Of a DNA stretch of 64,000 bases, positions 1-12,005 are shown piece after piece; within the stretch, counting starts at the first letter, position 1; every line of letters starts with the position of its first letter. The DNA is taken from positions 1-64,000 of the forward strand of contig NZ_CP025628.1 in assembly GCF_003072465.1 (NCBI RefSeq), given 5' to 3'. The position numbers were made by a program, and so were the translations under genes. Source of the DNA: Candidatus Kinetoplastibacterium sorsogonicusi (GTDB lineage Bacteria > Pseudomonadota > Gammaproteobacteria > Burkholderiales > Burkholderiaceae_B). Below the pieces are notes generated by a model. It searched no databases. It had not been told where the DNA came from and was given only the letters and a program-made list of their open reading frames with translations.

Positions 1-1434
1 ATGAATAAATTTTGGATTATATGTATCAAACGTTTAGAAACTATTTTACCTCCACAACAAATAAGTGCTTGGATTAAACCTTTGATACCAGTTGATTTTG
101 ATAGTAAAAAATCTATATTGCGTTTATCAGCTCCAAATAAATTTAAGTTGGATTTTGTTAAAAGAAATTTATTACATCATATAGAAAAAATAGCTTTAGA
201 ATGGTATGGTGTACCTATTTTAGTATTATTAGAATTAAAAAAAAATTCTGAGCAAGTGAAATTAAAAAATGTTATACACAATGAAAAAAATATTTCTGAT
301 ATTGATTCAAGAATTATTTCAAAAATTAATGAAAATATTATTATTTTTAATGATAGAAATAATAATATTAATAAAGAATCTAACATACAACTATCTACTT
401 TAAAATATGAAAAATCTAGATTAAATTCAGAATTAACTTTTGATAACTATGTAACAGGTAAAGCAAATCAATTGGCTCGTGCAGCAGCTTTACAAATATC
501 TGAAAATCCTGGTAGTCTATATAATCCTTTATTTTTATATGGTGGTGTTGGTTTAGGAAAAACTCATTTAATTCATGCTATTGGTAATGCTATGTTAAAT
601 ATTAATGATAATATTATAGTACGTTATGTACATGCTGACCAATATGTTTCAGATGTTGTAAAAGCTTATCAGCGAAAATCTTTTGATGAATTTAAAAAAT
701 ATTATCATTCTTTAGATTTATTATTAATTGATGATATACAATTTTTATCTGGTAAAAATAGAACACAAGAAGAATTTTTTTATGCATTTGAGTCTATTTC
801 TAATAAAAAAAAGCAAATTATTATAACAAGTGATAGTTTTCCAAAAGAATTATCAGGAATCGATAGTAGACTGATATCAAGATTTGATTCTGGTTTAACT
901 GTTGCTATAGAACCACCTGAATTAGAAATGCGAGTTGCAATACTTTTACATAAAGCTAAGACTGAAGAGATGATTATTAATGAAGATATAGCTTTTTTTA
1001 TAGCTAAACATTTACGCAGTAATATTAGAGAACTTGAAGGAGCTTTAAGAAAAATATTAGCATATGTAAGATTTCATGGCAAAAATATTTTGGATATTGA
1101 TACTTGTAAAGAAGCACTTAGGGATATATTATCAGTATCTAATGGTCAAATAACGATAGATAATATTCAAAAAACAGTTGCAGATTATTTTAAAATAAAA
1201 ATTACAGATATGTCTTCAAAAAGAAGAACTTCAAATATTGTTTTGCCACGACAAATTGCAATGTACTTAGCTAAGGAACTAACACAAAAAAGTTTGCCTG
1301 AAATAGGATTATTATTTGGTGGTAGAGATCATACTACAGTATTACATGCTGTTAGAAAAATACAAGAAGTGCGTAATAAAAATACAGAATTAAATCATAT
1401 TTTGCATGTATTAGAGCAAACAATAAAAGGGTAA
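1..1434 (+). CDS. dnaA: Chromosomal replication initiator protein DnaA
   Basis: DnaA binds DnaA boxes at oriC, opens the duplex and recruits the DnaB helicase. The 477-residue product has the family layout: N-terminal interaction domain (about 1-80), a poorly conserved Asn/Lys-rich linker (about 85-140), an AAA+ core with Walker A GGVGLGKT at 181-188 and Walker B LLIDDIQF, and a C-terminal DNA-binding domain with the signature [11 protein letters not shown]. The length is normal for betaproteobacteria. The ATG is the first base of the window, so the promoter and any origin lie outside it. dnaN starts 3 bases after the stop, so the two genes are almost certainly co-transcribed. Retention of DnaA is worth noting because some insect symbionts have lost it. 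Confidence 0.98.
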   Translation: MNKFWIICIKRLETILPPQQISAWIKPLIPVDFDSKKSILRLSAPNKFKLDFVKRNLLHHIEKIALEWYGVPILVLLELKKNSEQVKLKNVIHNEKNISDIDSRIISKINENIIIFNDRNNNINKESNIQLSTLKYEKSRLNSELTFDNYVTGKANQLARAAALQISENPGSLYNPLFLYGGVGLGKTHLIHAIGNAMLNINDNIIVRYVHADQYVSDVVKAYQRKSFDEFKKYYHSLDLLLIDDIQFLSGKNRTQEEFFYAFESISNKKKQIIITSDSFPKELSGIDSRLISRFDSGLTVAIEPPELEMRVAILLHKAKTEEMIINEDIAFFIAKHLRSNIRELEGALRKILAYVRFHGKNILDIDTCKEALRDILSVSNGQITIDNIQKTVADYFKIKITDMSSKRRTSNIVLPRQIAMYLAKELTQKSLPEIGLLFGGRDHTTVLHAVRKIQEVRNKNTELNHILHVLEQTIKG

Positions 1435-1437
1435 CAA

Positions 1438-2550
1438 ATGCAAATTGTAAGTGTTAATCGTGATTATTTGTTAAAAGCTATTTTAAAAGTCACTGGTGTA
1501 GTTGATAAAAGGCAATCTATTCCTATACTATCTAATATATTACTATTGAAAGAAAATAAAAATTTATCTATTTTAGCAACTGATTTAGAAATACAAGTCA
1601 CGGTATTTACTAAATTTGGATATAGCGATAGTAATTGTTATATTACATTATCTGCTAGAAAACTATTAGAGATATTAAAATCTTTACCATGTGATAACAA
1701 TGTAAGTTTATCATTATTATCTGAAAATCGTTTATCAATCATATCTGGAAAAAGTAAATTTTCTTTACAAACATTACCATATAAAGATTTTCCTGTAATT
1801 AATCAATTGGAGCAGTTTGATATTTTTGTAAAAATATCTCAAAAAAATTTATTTGATTTAATAAATACTACATATTTTGCTATGGCTCATCAAGATGTAC
1901 GTTTCTATTTGAATGGTTTATTATTAGTATTTGATAAAAATATTATTAAGGCTGTAGCTACAGATGGTCATCGATTAGCTTTTAATTCAATGAAAATTGA
2001 TTATCAAGGAGAATATCGTGAAGTAATTATTCCTAGAAAAAATATTATTGAATTAATACGTTTATTAAATAATATGGATGATGATATTAATATAGATGTA
2101 GGTTTTAATCAAATTAAATTTAGTTTTAGTGATATAGAAATTATTTCTAAATTAGTTGATGGCAAATTTCCTGATTTTAATAAAGTTATACCTAATCATC
2201 ATAAAAGAGTATTTTCAATTAAGAGGGATGTATTTCATGGTAGCTTAATGAGAGTATCTATTATGACTAATGATAAATTTAAAGGTATTTTAATAAATTT
2301 AAAAAAAAATCTTATGAGTATTTCTTCTAATAATGCAAACCATGAAGAAGCTTTAGAAGAAATAGATATTGAATATGAATATGAAAATTTAAATATTGGA
2401 TTTAATGTAAATTATCTACTGGATGTTATTAATAATATTAAATCTAATACATTGATATTTTCTATAGGTAACGATAATAATTCTTCAGCTCTTATTAGAT
2501 TTCAAGATCATGAAAATTTTAAATATGTTGTAATGCCGATGAGGATTTAA
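1438..2550 (+). CDS. dnaN: DNA polymerase III beta subunit (sliding clamp)
   Basis: DnaN forms the ring-shaped dimer that tethers DNA polymerase III to its template and serves as a docking platform for other replication and repair proteins. The 370-residue product matches the usual three-domain clamp length. It starts with a typical MQIVSVNRDYLLKAI and ends with the canonical YVVMPMRI, the terminal strand next to the peptide-binding pocket. It follows dnaA by 3 bases. Internal stretches are rich in Asn, Lys and Ile, as expected from AT-driven codon drift, with no sign of truncation. Confidence 0.98.
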   Translation: MQIVSVNRDYLLKAILKVTGVVDKRQSIPILSNILLLKENKNLSILATDLEIQVTVFTKFGYSDSNCYITLSARKLLEILKSLPCDNNVSLSLLSENRLSIISGKSKFSLQTLPYKDFPVINQLEQFDIFVKISQKNLFDLINTTYFAMAHQDVRFYLNGLLLVFDKNIIKAVATDGHRLAFNSMKIDYQGEYREVIIPRKNIIELIRLLNNMDDDINIDVGFNQIKFSFSDIEIISKLVDGKFPDFNKVIPNHHKRVFSIKRDVFHGSLMRVSIMTNDKFKGILINLKKNLMSISSNNANHEEALEEIDIEYEYENLNIGFNVNYLLDVINNIKSNTLIFSIGNDNNSSALIRFQDHENFKYVVMPMRI

Positions 2551-2647
2551 TTTAAAATATAATTTATCAACTAGATAATAATAGTCTAATGCTTTATTTA
2601 GAATTATTCATTATCATTTTCAATTTTAACTTGGTGTTATTATATAA

Positions 2648-5107
<2,460 letters not shown>

Positions 5108-5115
5108 CATTAATA

Positions 5116-5157
5116 AAAATTATCAGAATATGATAGCAATCTTTTTCTGATAATTTT
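5116..5157. terminator. Bidirectional hairpin between convergent gyrB and topB
   Basis: AAAATTATCAGA at 5116-5127 and its exact reverse complement TCTGATAATTTT at 5146-5157 form a 12-bp stem with an 18-base loop. It lies in the 55-base gap between two convergent stop codons. Each arm begins with A's and ends with T's, so either transcript ends its stem in U's. The best reading is a shared intrinsic terminator. Confidence 0.7.
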
Positions 5158-5162
5158 GTATA

Positions 5163-7622
5163 TTATTTATTATTAACATTATTTTTATTAAAAATAAATT
5201 TTATTTTTCCTTTAGAATCTATTGATATTATGGCTTTGAATTTTCTTTTAGTTCTTATAGATATAAAATTTTCTAATAAATCAGTTTTTCCATTATTTAA
5301 TAATTTATTCATTTGATCTCTGGAAATAATTTGATTCAAAATTTTTTTGCTACATAAAAAATTGCAATTATTTTCAAAATTACCATTTTTTTCACAAATA
5401 TAATAATTTTTGCTTTCTACTACATTATGTAATTTGCATATTGGGCAATTTCCTAGTGATATATCATTAATAATTTCAAAATTTTCGCAGTGTTTTTCAT
5501 TTTTATGAAAATCAAATTCTAATTTACCTTCATCATTTATTTTTAAAGATGCGCTAAAAGGTTTTAAAGATTTACTTAAAAAGCCTGACAGAGGTCCAAT
5601 TTGTTTATTTTTTAACAATTCTTCTATTTCTATAATATCTAACATTCTACTAGCTAGATATTTATTTATATAAAAATTACAATTAATACAAGCATATTTT
5701 CGATAATTTTCTTTAACTATACCATTGCATAGTATGCAACTATGTTTCAATGTTACATAATTACCAGGTACTGTATCATTCTTATATTCTTTAGTAATTT
5801 GTACGATATTTTTAGACATTGTTACTATTTCAGACATAAATTGATATCGATTTAAGTTTCCTTGTTCAATTTGTTTTAGTTTGTACTCCCATTCGCCAGT
5901 TAATTCAGGGGAAGTTAATTCTTTTATATTTAATCCTGATAGCAAATTTACTAACTGTCTTGCTTTTGCCGTTGTAATTAAATCTTTATTTTCTCTTCTA
6001 ATATAATTTTCTTTGATTAATCCTTCAATTATGAATGCTCTAGTTGCAGGTGTTCCTAGTCCTCTATTAATCATAGCTTCACGTAATTCATCATCTTCTA
6101 TTAATTTTCCAGCTACTTCCATTGTAGATAGTAAAGTAGCTTCATTATAATGAGCAGGTGGTTTTGTAAATTCATTGATTTTTTCTATTTTATCAACTTT
6201 AACTACATCATTATTTTTTATTTTAGGAAAAATATTATTTTCATTGGTTTTATTATATACTTCTAACCAACCTGAATATTTTAATACTTTATATTCATTT
6301 ATAAATATATTAGAGTTAATATTTGTAGTTCTTGTTACTATTTCATATTCTGCAGCAGGAAAAAATATAGCTAAAAATCTTTTTAATACTAAATTATAAA
6401 TCTTATATTCTAATTCATTTAAATTATTTGGTAATTGTGGTGTAGGAATAATTGCAAAATGATCAGATATTTTTTTGTTATCAAATATTTTTTTATTTAA
6501 ACATAACCATTTTTTCTGTATAATTTTGCTTGCATATTTTTTTATGTTATCAATATCTGTTTCTGATTTTGTTATGTTATTAAGAGTGTCATACACATTT
6601 GTTAAATAATCTTCTGGTAGATATTTAGAATCAGTTCTAGGATATGTTAAACATTTATGTTTTTCGTATAAATTTTGAGCTAGACTTAAAGTTGTTTTTG
6701 CAGAAAAACCAAATTTGTTATTTGCTTCACGCTGTAGAGAGGTTAAATCAAATAATAAAGGTGCAGATTGATTAGAAATTTTAATTTCATCTTTAGCTGT
6801 TCCTTCTTTTTTTTGACAAGATTCTATAATACTATTAACTTTATCTAATGACCAAATACGAGATTCATTTTTTTCAGGAAAATTTTTATCTTTTTTAAAA
6901 TTTATGTCTATCCATTTGGCTTGATAATATATATCATTAAATATGAATTTGGCGTGAATTTCCCAAAACTCTTTTGCTTTAAAATTTCTAATTTTATTTT
7001 CTCTATTTTCTACTATATATAAAGTAGGAGTTTGCACACGACCTACAGTTGTTTTATAGAAACCTCCTTCCAAACTATTAAATGCAGTAATAGCTCTTGT
7101 ACCATTAATACCTATTAACCAATCAGCTTCAGCTCTGGAACGGGCTGCATCTTCTAAAGATTTCATTTGCTCATTATCTCGCAAATTATTAAAAGCATCA
7201 CATATTGCAGTTTTAGTCATAGATTGTAGCCATAAACGTTTAATAGGTTTTTTACTTTTAGAATATTGTATAATATATTTAAATATTAATTCACCTTCTC
7301 TACCAGCATCGCAGGCATTAATAATAGTATCAATATCTTTGCGTTTTATGATTTTAATAATATTTTTTAGTTTTTCAGCACATTTTTTATCAGTTGGAGA
7401 TAATTCAAATATATCAGGTATTACAGGAAGGTTATTAAGATTCCATTTACCTTTTTTAGGCTCGTTAGGTGCTATTAAAGTTAGCAAATGACCAATACTA
7501 GAAGTTATTACATAACATTCATTTTCAAAAAAATCATTTTTTTTTGTAAATTTTCCTAGTGCCTTTGATATATCATTTGCTACTGAAGGTTTTTCTGCAA
7601 TAATTAATGTTTTATTATTCAT
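5163..7622 (-). CDS. topB: DNA topoisomerase III
   Basis: This type IA topoisomerase decatenates and relaxes single-stranded or recombining DNA. The 819-residue product opens with the TOPRIM segment LIIAEKPSVANDISKALG, has the acidic motif DAGREGE at 105-111 and the active-site tyrosine Y327 in LTYPRTDS, followed by the clamp-forming body. After about residue 600 two cysteine-rich zinc-ribbon-like segments (CILC...CINC and CPIC...) each precede a Toprim C-repeat ending in a short FDF/FIF strand. This extended form is longer than E. coli TopB (about 650). It is not topA, which normally carries different C-terminal zinc fingers. The gene is transcribed towards gyrB and diverges from argD. Confidence 0.93.
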   Translation of the reverse strand: MNNKTLIIAEKPSVANDISKALGKFTKKNDFFENECYVITSSIGHLLTLIAPNEPKKGKWNLNNLPVIPDIFELSPTDKKCAEKLKNIIKIIKRKDIDTIINACDAGREGELIFKYIIQYSKSKKPIKRLWLQSMTKTAICDAFNNLRDNEQMKSLEDAARSRAEADWLIGINGTRAITAFNSLEGGFYKTTVGRVQTPTLYIVENRENKIRNFKAKEFWEIHAKFIFNDIYYQAKWIDINFKKDKNFPEKNESRIWSLDKVNSIIESCQKKEGTAKDEIKISNQSAPLLFDLTSLQREANNKFGFSAKTTLSLAQNLYEKHKCLTYPRTDSKYLPEDYLTNVYDTLNNITKSETDIDNIKKYASKIIQKKWLCLNKKIFDNKKISDHFAIIPTPQLPNNLNELEYKIYNLVLKRFLAIFFPAAEYEIVTRTTNINSNIFINEYKVLKYSGWLEVYNKTNENNIFPKIKNNDVVKVDKIEKINEFTKPPAHYNEATLLSTMEVAGKLIEDDELREAMINRGLGTPATRAFIIEGLIKENYIRRENKDLITTAKARQLVNLLSGLNIKELTSPELTGEWEYKLKQIEQGNLNRYQFMSEIVTMSKNIVQITKEYKNDTVPGNYVTLKHSCILCNGIVKENYRKYACINCNFYINKYLASRMLDIIEIEELLKNKQIGPLSGFLSKSLKPFSASLKINDEGKLEFDFHKNEKHCENFEIINDISLGNCPICKLHNVVESKNYYICEKNGNFENNCNFLCSKKILNQIISRDQMNKLLNNGKTDLLENFISIRTKRKFKAIISIDSKGKIKFIFNKNNVNNK

Positions 7623-7661
7623 ATATAATCGGATTTATTAAATTCTATAACAGTATTTTTA

Positions 7662-7671
7662 TATTATAATA
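7662..7671. promoter_or_regulatory. Candidate symmetric -10 element, topB/argD divergent gap
   Basis: TATTATAATA is a perfect 10-base palindrome in the 193-base gap between divergent topB and argD. It offers TATAAT on the plus strand at 7665-7670 and, overlapping it, on the minus strand. No convincing -35 box is visible on either side, so this is only a candidate bidirectional promoter. Confidence 0.3.
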
Positions 7672-7815
7672 AAATGTATATATAAATATCATTATATTAT
7701 ATATAGCAAAATTGATAATTTATCATAATAATTGAATTTTATTTTTATAAAATGTCTGATATGTTTAAATTTTAATTTTTAAAATTGATCAATATCTAAT
7801 ATTAGAAGGTAATAT

Positions 7816-9009
7816 ATGCAAACTAGTAAATATAACACAAAAAGTCTTATGGATATTATCAATCGTCCTGATTTAATTTTTGTGAAAGGACATAATTCTT
7901 GGTTAGAAGATGCTGATGGTAAATCATATTTAGATTTTATGCAAGGTTGGGCGGTAAATGTTTTAGGACACTGCCCAAATGAAATAAAAGAAACTATACA
8001 TAAGCAAAGTGAGTTATTGATAAATCCATCTCCAGCTTTCTATAATTTGCCTTCTATTCAATTATCTTCTAAATTAGTATCATCATCTTGTTTTGATAAA
8101 GTATTTTTTGCAAATAGTGGTGCAGAAGCTAATGAAGGAGCAATTAAATTAGCTAGAAAATGGGGTCAAATAAAAAAAAATGGAGCATATAAAATTATTA
8201 CAATGCATAATAGTTTTCATGGTCGCACTTTGGCTACTATGTCTGCTTCAGGAAAACAAGGATGGGATAAAAAATTTGCTCCACAAGTAGATGGTTTTTA
8301 TAAAGCTACTTTAAATAATATTGAATCTGTTATTGATCTAATAGATAATGAGACTGTTGCTATTATGCTAGAGCTAGTACAAGGAGAAGCTGGAGTTATT
8401 CTTGCTGATAAATTATTTGTTAGAGAATTAAGAAAAATATCACAAGAAAAAAATATATTACTAATAGTAGATGAAGTACAAACAGGAATGGGACGAACAG
8501 GTTCTTTATTTGCATATCAACAATTTAATATAGAACCAGATATTATGACTTTAGGAAAAGGTATTGGTGGTGGAGTTCCTTTGTCTGCTTTGCTTTGCAA
8601 AAAAAATATTTCTGTTTTTGAGTATGGTGATCAAGGTGGTACCTATAATGGAAATCCTCTATGTACAGCGGTTGGAGTTACTATAATTGATATATTAAAT
8701 TCTCCTAATTTCCTTAATTCAGTAAATTTAAAGGCAGATAAATTATCTTTAGAATTAAATTTACTTGCTAATCGTTTAAATTTAAGAGGAGAAAGAGGAT
8801 TAGGTATGTTAAGAGCTTTAATTTTGAATGAGTATGATGATGGACCTAAAATAGTTGAAATGGCCAGAAATTATAACCCACAAGGATTATTGATAAATTC
8901 ACCAAGAAAAGATTTAATAAGATTTATGCCAGCTCTAAATATTACAGAAGATGAAATTAATATTATGATTAATATTTTAGAAAAAGTAATTATAGAATCA
9001 AGACTTTAA
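7816..9009 (+). CDS. argD: Acetylornithine/succinyldiaminopimelate aminotransferase
   Basis: This PLP-dependent class III aminotransferase converts N-acetylglutamate semialdehyde to N-acetylornithine, and in many bacteria also makes succinyl-diaminopimelate for the lysine/peptidoglycan route. The 397-residue product has FFANSGAEANEGAIKLARKW (cofactor phosphate binding), NSFHGRT, the ELVQGEAGV loop, the VDEVQTGMGRTG aspartate motif and the Schiff-base lysine in TLGKGIGGG. The ATG is preceded by AGAAGG at good spacing. No other arg biosynthesis genes are nearby, so the DAP role could be the reason it is kept; this is inference. Its stop overlaps the convergent dsbA-like gene by 4 bases. Confidence 0.9.
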   Translation: MQTSKYNTKSLMDIINRPDLIFVKGHNSWLEDADGKSYLDFMQGWAVNVLGHCPNEIKETIHKQSELLINPSPAFYNLPSIQLSSKLVSSSCFDKVFFANSGAEANEGAIKLARKWGQIKKNGAYKIITMHNSFHGRTLATMSASGKQGWDKKFAPQVDGFYKATLNNIESVIDLIDNETVAIMLELVQGEAGVILADKLFVRELRKISQEKNILLIVDEVQTGMGRTGSLFAYQQFNIEPDIMTLGKGIGGGVPLSALLCKKNISVFEYGDQGGTYNGNPLCTAVGVTIIDILNSPNFLNSVNLKADKLSLELNLLANRLNLRGERGLGMLRALILNEYDDGPKIVEMARNYNPQGLLINSPRKDLIRFMPALNITEDEINIMINILEKVIIESRL

Positions 9010-9581
9010 AATTTATTATAAAATAACATATTTAATAAAATATCACTTATAACATTCTCATATTTTGGCAATGTTATAAGTTTCCTATTTATAATAAAAA
9101 CAGGTAAATAATTTATTTTATAAATTTTAGCTAATAAATTAGATGCTTGTACTTTAGAAGTTACATCATAAGAATAAAAAATTTGATTAAAATTTTTAAT
9201 ATTGATTTGATGTTTTATAATCCATTCATCTATATCTTTTTTGTTATATAATTTTATACCATCTTTATGAATAGCTTTAAAAATTTCCTTATGCAAATCT
9301 TCACGTCCTAATAAATTAATCGTAAAAAATAAATGCTGTAAATTTTTCATTCCAATATTAAATGATATTGGTATTTTTAAAAATAAGTCTTGATTTTTAC
9401 TTAAATTAAATTGATTTGTATTATTAAAAATTGAAAAACAAGATTTGCAGTTATATGAAAAAAATTCTAAAACTTCTATTTTTTGATAATTTTTATTATT
9501 ATGATCAATCAATTTTTGTGAATAAGCAAATTGCGCAAAAGAGAAACATATTAATATATAAAATAATCTTTTAATATTCAT
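9006..9581 (-). CDS. dsbA: DsbA-like periplasmic thiol oxidoreductase
   Basis: The 191-residue product begins with a signal peptide (MNIKRLFYILICFSFAQFAYS), then a thioredoxin-type motif C45-K-S-C48 in FFSYNCKSCFS, a helical insertion, and the cis-proline loop YLPVFIIN near the C-terminus. This is the DsbA arrangement: an exported enzyme that introduces disulfides into envelope proteins. The redox dipeptide is KS rather than the classical PH, which should change its reduction potential, and the sequence is diverged. In Bordetella, as I recall, the same order argS, SPOR protein, dsbA occurs, which supports the call. It lies 6 bases downstream of the SPOR gene, so the three minus-strand genes likely form one transcript. 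Confidence 0.82.
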   Translation of the reverse strand: MNIKRLFYILICFSFAQFAYSQKLIDHNNKNYQKIEVLEFFSYNCKSCFSIFNNTNQFNLSKNQDLFLKIPISFNIGMKNLQHLFFTINLLGREDLHKEIFKAIHKDGIKLYNKKDIDEWIIKHQINIKNFNQIFYSYDVTSKVQASNLLAKIYKINYLPVFIINRKLITLPKYENVISDILLNMLFYNKF

Positions 9582-9587
9582 TAAATT

Positions 9588-10163
9588 TTATTGTCGTATA
9601 ATTATTGTAGACTTTATGTTATGTTTATCTAAGATATTTTTTTGTATTGTATCTATCTCTTTTATATCCAAAAAAGGACCAATTAAAACACGATATACAT
9701 TGTAATCTTTATTTTTTGCTGTTTGAATTATAATTTTTAAATTTAAAAATTTTTCTATTTTGTTCTTAAACAATTGAGCATTATTAATATTTTTATAAGA
9801 TCCTACTTGTAAGTAATATGTTTTATTATTTATTTCTTTATATTGATTAATTATATTCATATCATTATTTATGATATTTAAATCATTTATAGGATTATTG
9901 ATTAATAAATCTTTTTTATTTTTCATAAGCTTTTGGCAATCTTGTAGTTTCAATAGATTTTTTTCTTTACTAATAGAAGATAAAGCATAATTTTCTTTTT
10001 GTAATTGATCTATTTTATCTCTAAATGGAATAGGTAATTTAGTTATATAAGATGCAAAAATTGCTGAAATTATTAAACCTATAATTAATCCAATACTAAA
10101 TGATGAATATTTTGATTTCATATATTTTCTTCTATATATGTTTTTAAATCTTCTTACTGCCAT
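9588..10163 (-). CDS. SPOR-domain inner-membrane protein (FtsN-like)
   Basis: The 191-residue product has a short basic cytoplasmic tail (RRFKNIYRRKY), one membrane helix at about 20-43 (GLIIGLIISAIFASYI), a coiled, Lys/Asn-rich periplasmic linker and a C-terminal SPOR domain at about 115-191 (YLQVGSYKNINNAQLFKNKI ... YRVLIGPF). SPOR domains bind denuded septal peptidoglycan, so this is probably a division-site protein. The FtsN label is by architecture only. An internal ATG at 10121 has a purine-rich AGAAGA upstream and may be the true start (177 residues). It sits 17 bases after argS and 6 before the dsbA-like gene. Confidence 0.8.
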   Translation of the reverse strand: MAVRRFKNIYRRKYMKSKYSSFSIGLIIGLIISAIFASYITKLPIPFRDKIDQLQKENYALSSISKEKNLLKLQDCQKLMKNKKDLLINNPINDLNIINNDMNIINQYKEINNKTYYLQVGSYKNINNAQLFKNKIEKFLNLKIIIQTAKNKDYNVYRVLIGPFLDIKEIDTIQKNILDKHNIKSTIIIRQ

Positions 10164-10180
10164 AATTTTATTAAGAATAT

Positions 10181-11866
10181 TTACATACTTTCAGGAGCAG
10201 ATATTCCAATTATTTTTAAACCATTTAATAAAACTTGCTTAGTAGCTTTCATCAATCTTAAACGTGATGCAGTTAAATCAGGATTATTAGTAATAATTTT
10301 ATCAGAATTATACCATTGATGATACTTAGAAGCACATTCTCTTAACCAAAATGCCATATTATGGGGTGATAATTCTTTTACTGATTGCTCTACTATTTCA
10401 GGAAATTCACTTAATATTTTTAATAACTCTATTTCTGATGTGGTTCTTAATAGTTCTAGGTTTGCATTAATTATTTTTTCATTACTTAATGTAGATTTTT
10501 TAATGATAGAACACATTCTAGCATGTGCATATTGTATATAGAAAACTGGATTTTCTTCATTTTTTAATATGGCTAAATCTACATCAAAAGTAAATTCTGT
10601 ATCAGCTTTACGTTGTATTAAAAAATATCTAGCTGCATCTCTACCAACCCAATTAATTAAGTCACTCATAGTCACATAACTACCAGATCTTTTTGAAACT
10701 TTAACCTCTTGACCTGATTTAATTATTTTAACCATTTTGTGTAAAATATATGTAGGATAATTAATTGGTATACTATCTTTTAAAGCTTGTAATCCTGCTC
10801 TAACTCGAGCTATAGTACCATGATGATCGCTACCTTGTATATTAATAGCTTTTTTAAATCCTCTATCCCATTTTGTTTTATGATAAGCTATGTCAGGTAC
10901 AAAATATGTATAACTACCATCTCGTTTTTTCATTACGCGATCTTTATCATCTCCTGTTTTCAAAGAAGTTGTCTTTAACCACAAAGCTCCATCTTTTTCA
11001 TAAGTAAATTGATTATTAATGATTTTATTAACAGTTTTTTCTACTAATCCACTAGAGTATAAAGAACTTTCCAGATAATAATTATCAAATTTGACATTAA
11101 ATGCTTTTAAATCTATATCTTGTTCTTTACGTAAATATGCTACAGCAAACTTTTTTAACAATTCTAGGTTTTCAATATCTCCATCTGATTCAATTAATAA
11201 ACCATTATTATTTATAGAAGACCTTTGTAGATATTGTTTAACAATATCTACAATATATTCTCCTTTATATCCATTTTCTGGAAATAAAGGAGAATTTATA
11301 TCTATATTTTTTGCTCGTGCTATGACACTATGTACTAAATTATCAATTTGATTACCAGAGTCATTATAATAAAATTCTCTAGTAACATCATACCCAATAG
11401 TTTCATACAAATTACATAAAACATCTCCTATTACAGCCTGTCTTGCATGACCTACATGTAATGGACCTGTTGGATTAGCAGAAACAAATTCTACAATAAT
11501 TTTTTGATTATTTTTAGATTTTTTTCCATAATTAGAACTTAGTTGTTCAATATCTTTTATTATTGAAACCTTAGATTGATGAGTTCTATAAAAATTTATA
11601 AATCCAGGTTTGACATATTCAATTTTATCAATAAATTCAATTAAATGAATATTATTATTAAGATGATCAACTAATATACTAGCAATATTCATTGCACTTA
11701 ATTGACATTTTTGACTTAATATAAGAGAAATATTTGTAGAAAAATCTCCATGTATTAATAATTTAGGCTGATTGATAACAATATTATCAATACTAATATT
11801 GATACTATCTTTTATAATATTTTTTAATAATAAAGATAATTTAATTTTTTGCTCTTTGAGAAGCAT
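10181..11866 (-). CDS. argS: Arginyl-tRNA synthetase
   Basis: Charges tRNA-Arg with arginine. The 561-residue class I synthetase has the N-terminal Add-1 domain, the HIGH-type motif in SANPTGPLHVGHARQAV, the catalytic Rossmann core with GSDHHGTIARV, a KMSKS-like KVSKRSG, and the C-terminal anticodon-binding helices (DALR fold, ending LNGLKIIGISAPESM). The length is typical for the enzyme. It heads the argS-SPOR-dsbA run on the minus strand; a hairpin at 11900-11927 separates it from leuA upstream. Confidence 0.97.
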   Translation of the reverse strand: MLLKEQKIKLSLLLKNIIKDSINISIDNIVINQPKLLIHGDFSTNISLILSQKCQLSAMNIASILVDHLNNNIHLIEFIDKIEYVKPGFINFYRTHQSKVSIIKDIEQLSSNYGKKSKNNQKIIVEFVSANPTGPLHVGHARQAVIGDVLCNLYETIGYDVTREFYYNDSGNQIDNLVHSVIARAKNIDINSPLFPENGYKGEYIVDIVKQYLQRSSINNNGLLIESDGDIENLELLKKFAVAYLRKEQDIDLKAFNVKFDNYYLESSLYSSGLVEKTVNKIINNQFTYEKDGALWLKTTSLKTGDDKDRVMKKRDGSYTYFVPDIAYHKTKWDRGFKKAINIQGSDHHGTIARVRAGLQALKDSIPINYPTYILHKMVKIIKSGQEVKVSKRSGSYVTMSDLINWVGRDAARYFLIQRKADTEFTFDVDLAILKNEENPVFYIQYAHARMCSIIKKSTLSNEKIINANLELLRTTSEIELLKILSEFPEIVEQSVKELSPHNMAFWLRECASKYHQWYNSDKIITNNPDLTASRLRLMKATKQVLLNGLKIIGISAPESM

Positions 11867-11899
11867 AATAATATATATAAGATTAATATAAGTAAAATA

Positions 11900-11927
11900 A
11901 AAGTGTGTAATTTTACTTACACACTTT
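11900..11927 (-). terminator. Hairpin downstream of leuA, before argS
   Basis: AAAGTGTGTAA at 11900-11910 and its exact reverse complement TTACACACTTT at 11917-11927 form an 11-bp stem with a 6-base loop. Read on the minus strand the stem is followed by TATTTTACTT, a loose U-rich tail, and it lies between leuA and argS. The stem is noticeably richer in G/C than its surroundings. It is likely the leuA terminator. Confidence 0.6.
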
Positions 11928-12005
11928 AAAAAAAAGTTTGATATATTTAATATATTACTACTAAATATATATAAAATACAATAAGACTTTTAATTATACA
12001 AAAAA

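Noticed and set aside
1-2647. Replication origin near dnaA
   Set aside because: No cluster of DnaA boxes is visible. TTATCAACT in the dnaN-gyrB gap differs from the TTATNCACA consensus. Upstream sequence of dnaA is not in the window.
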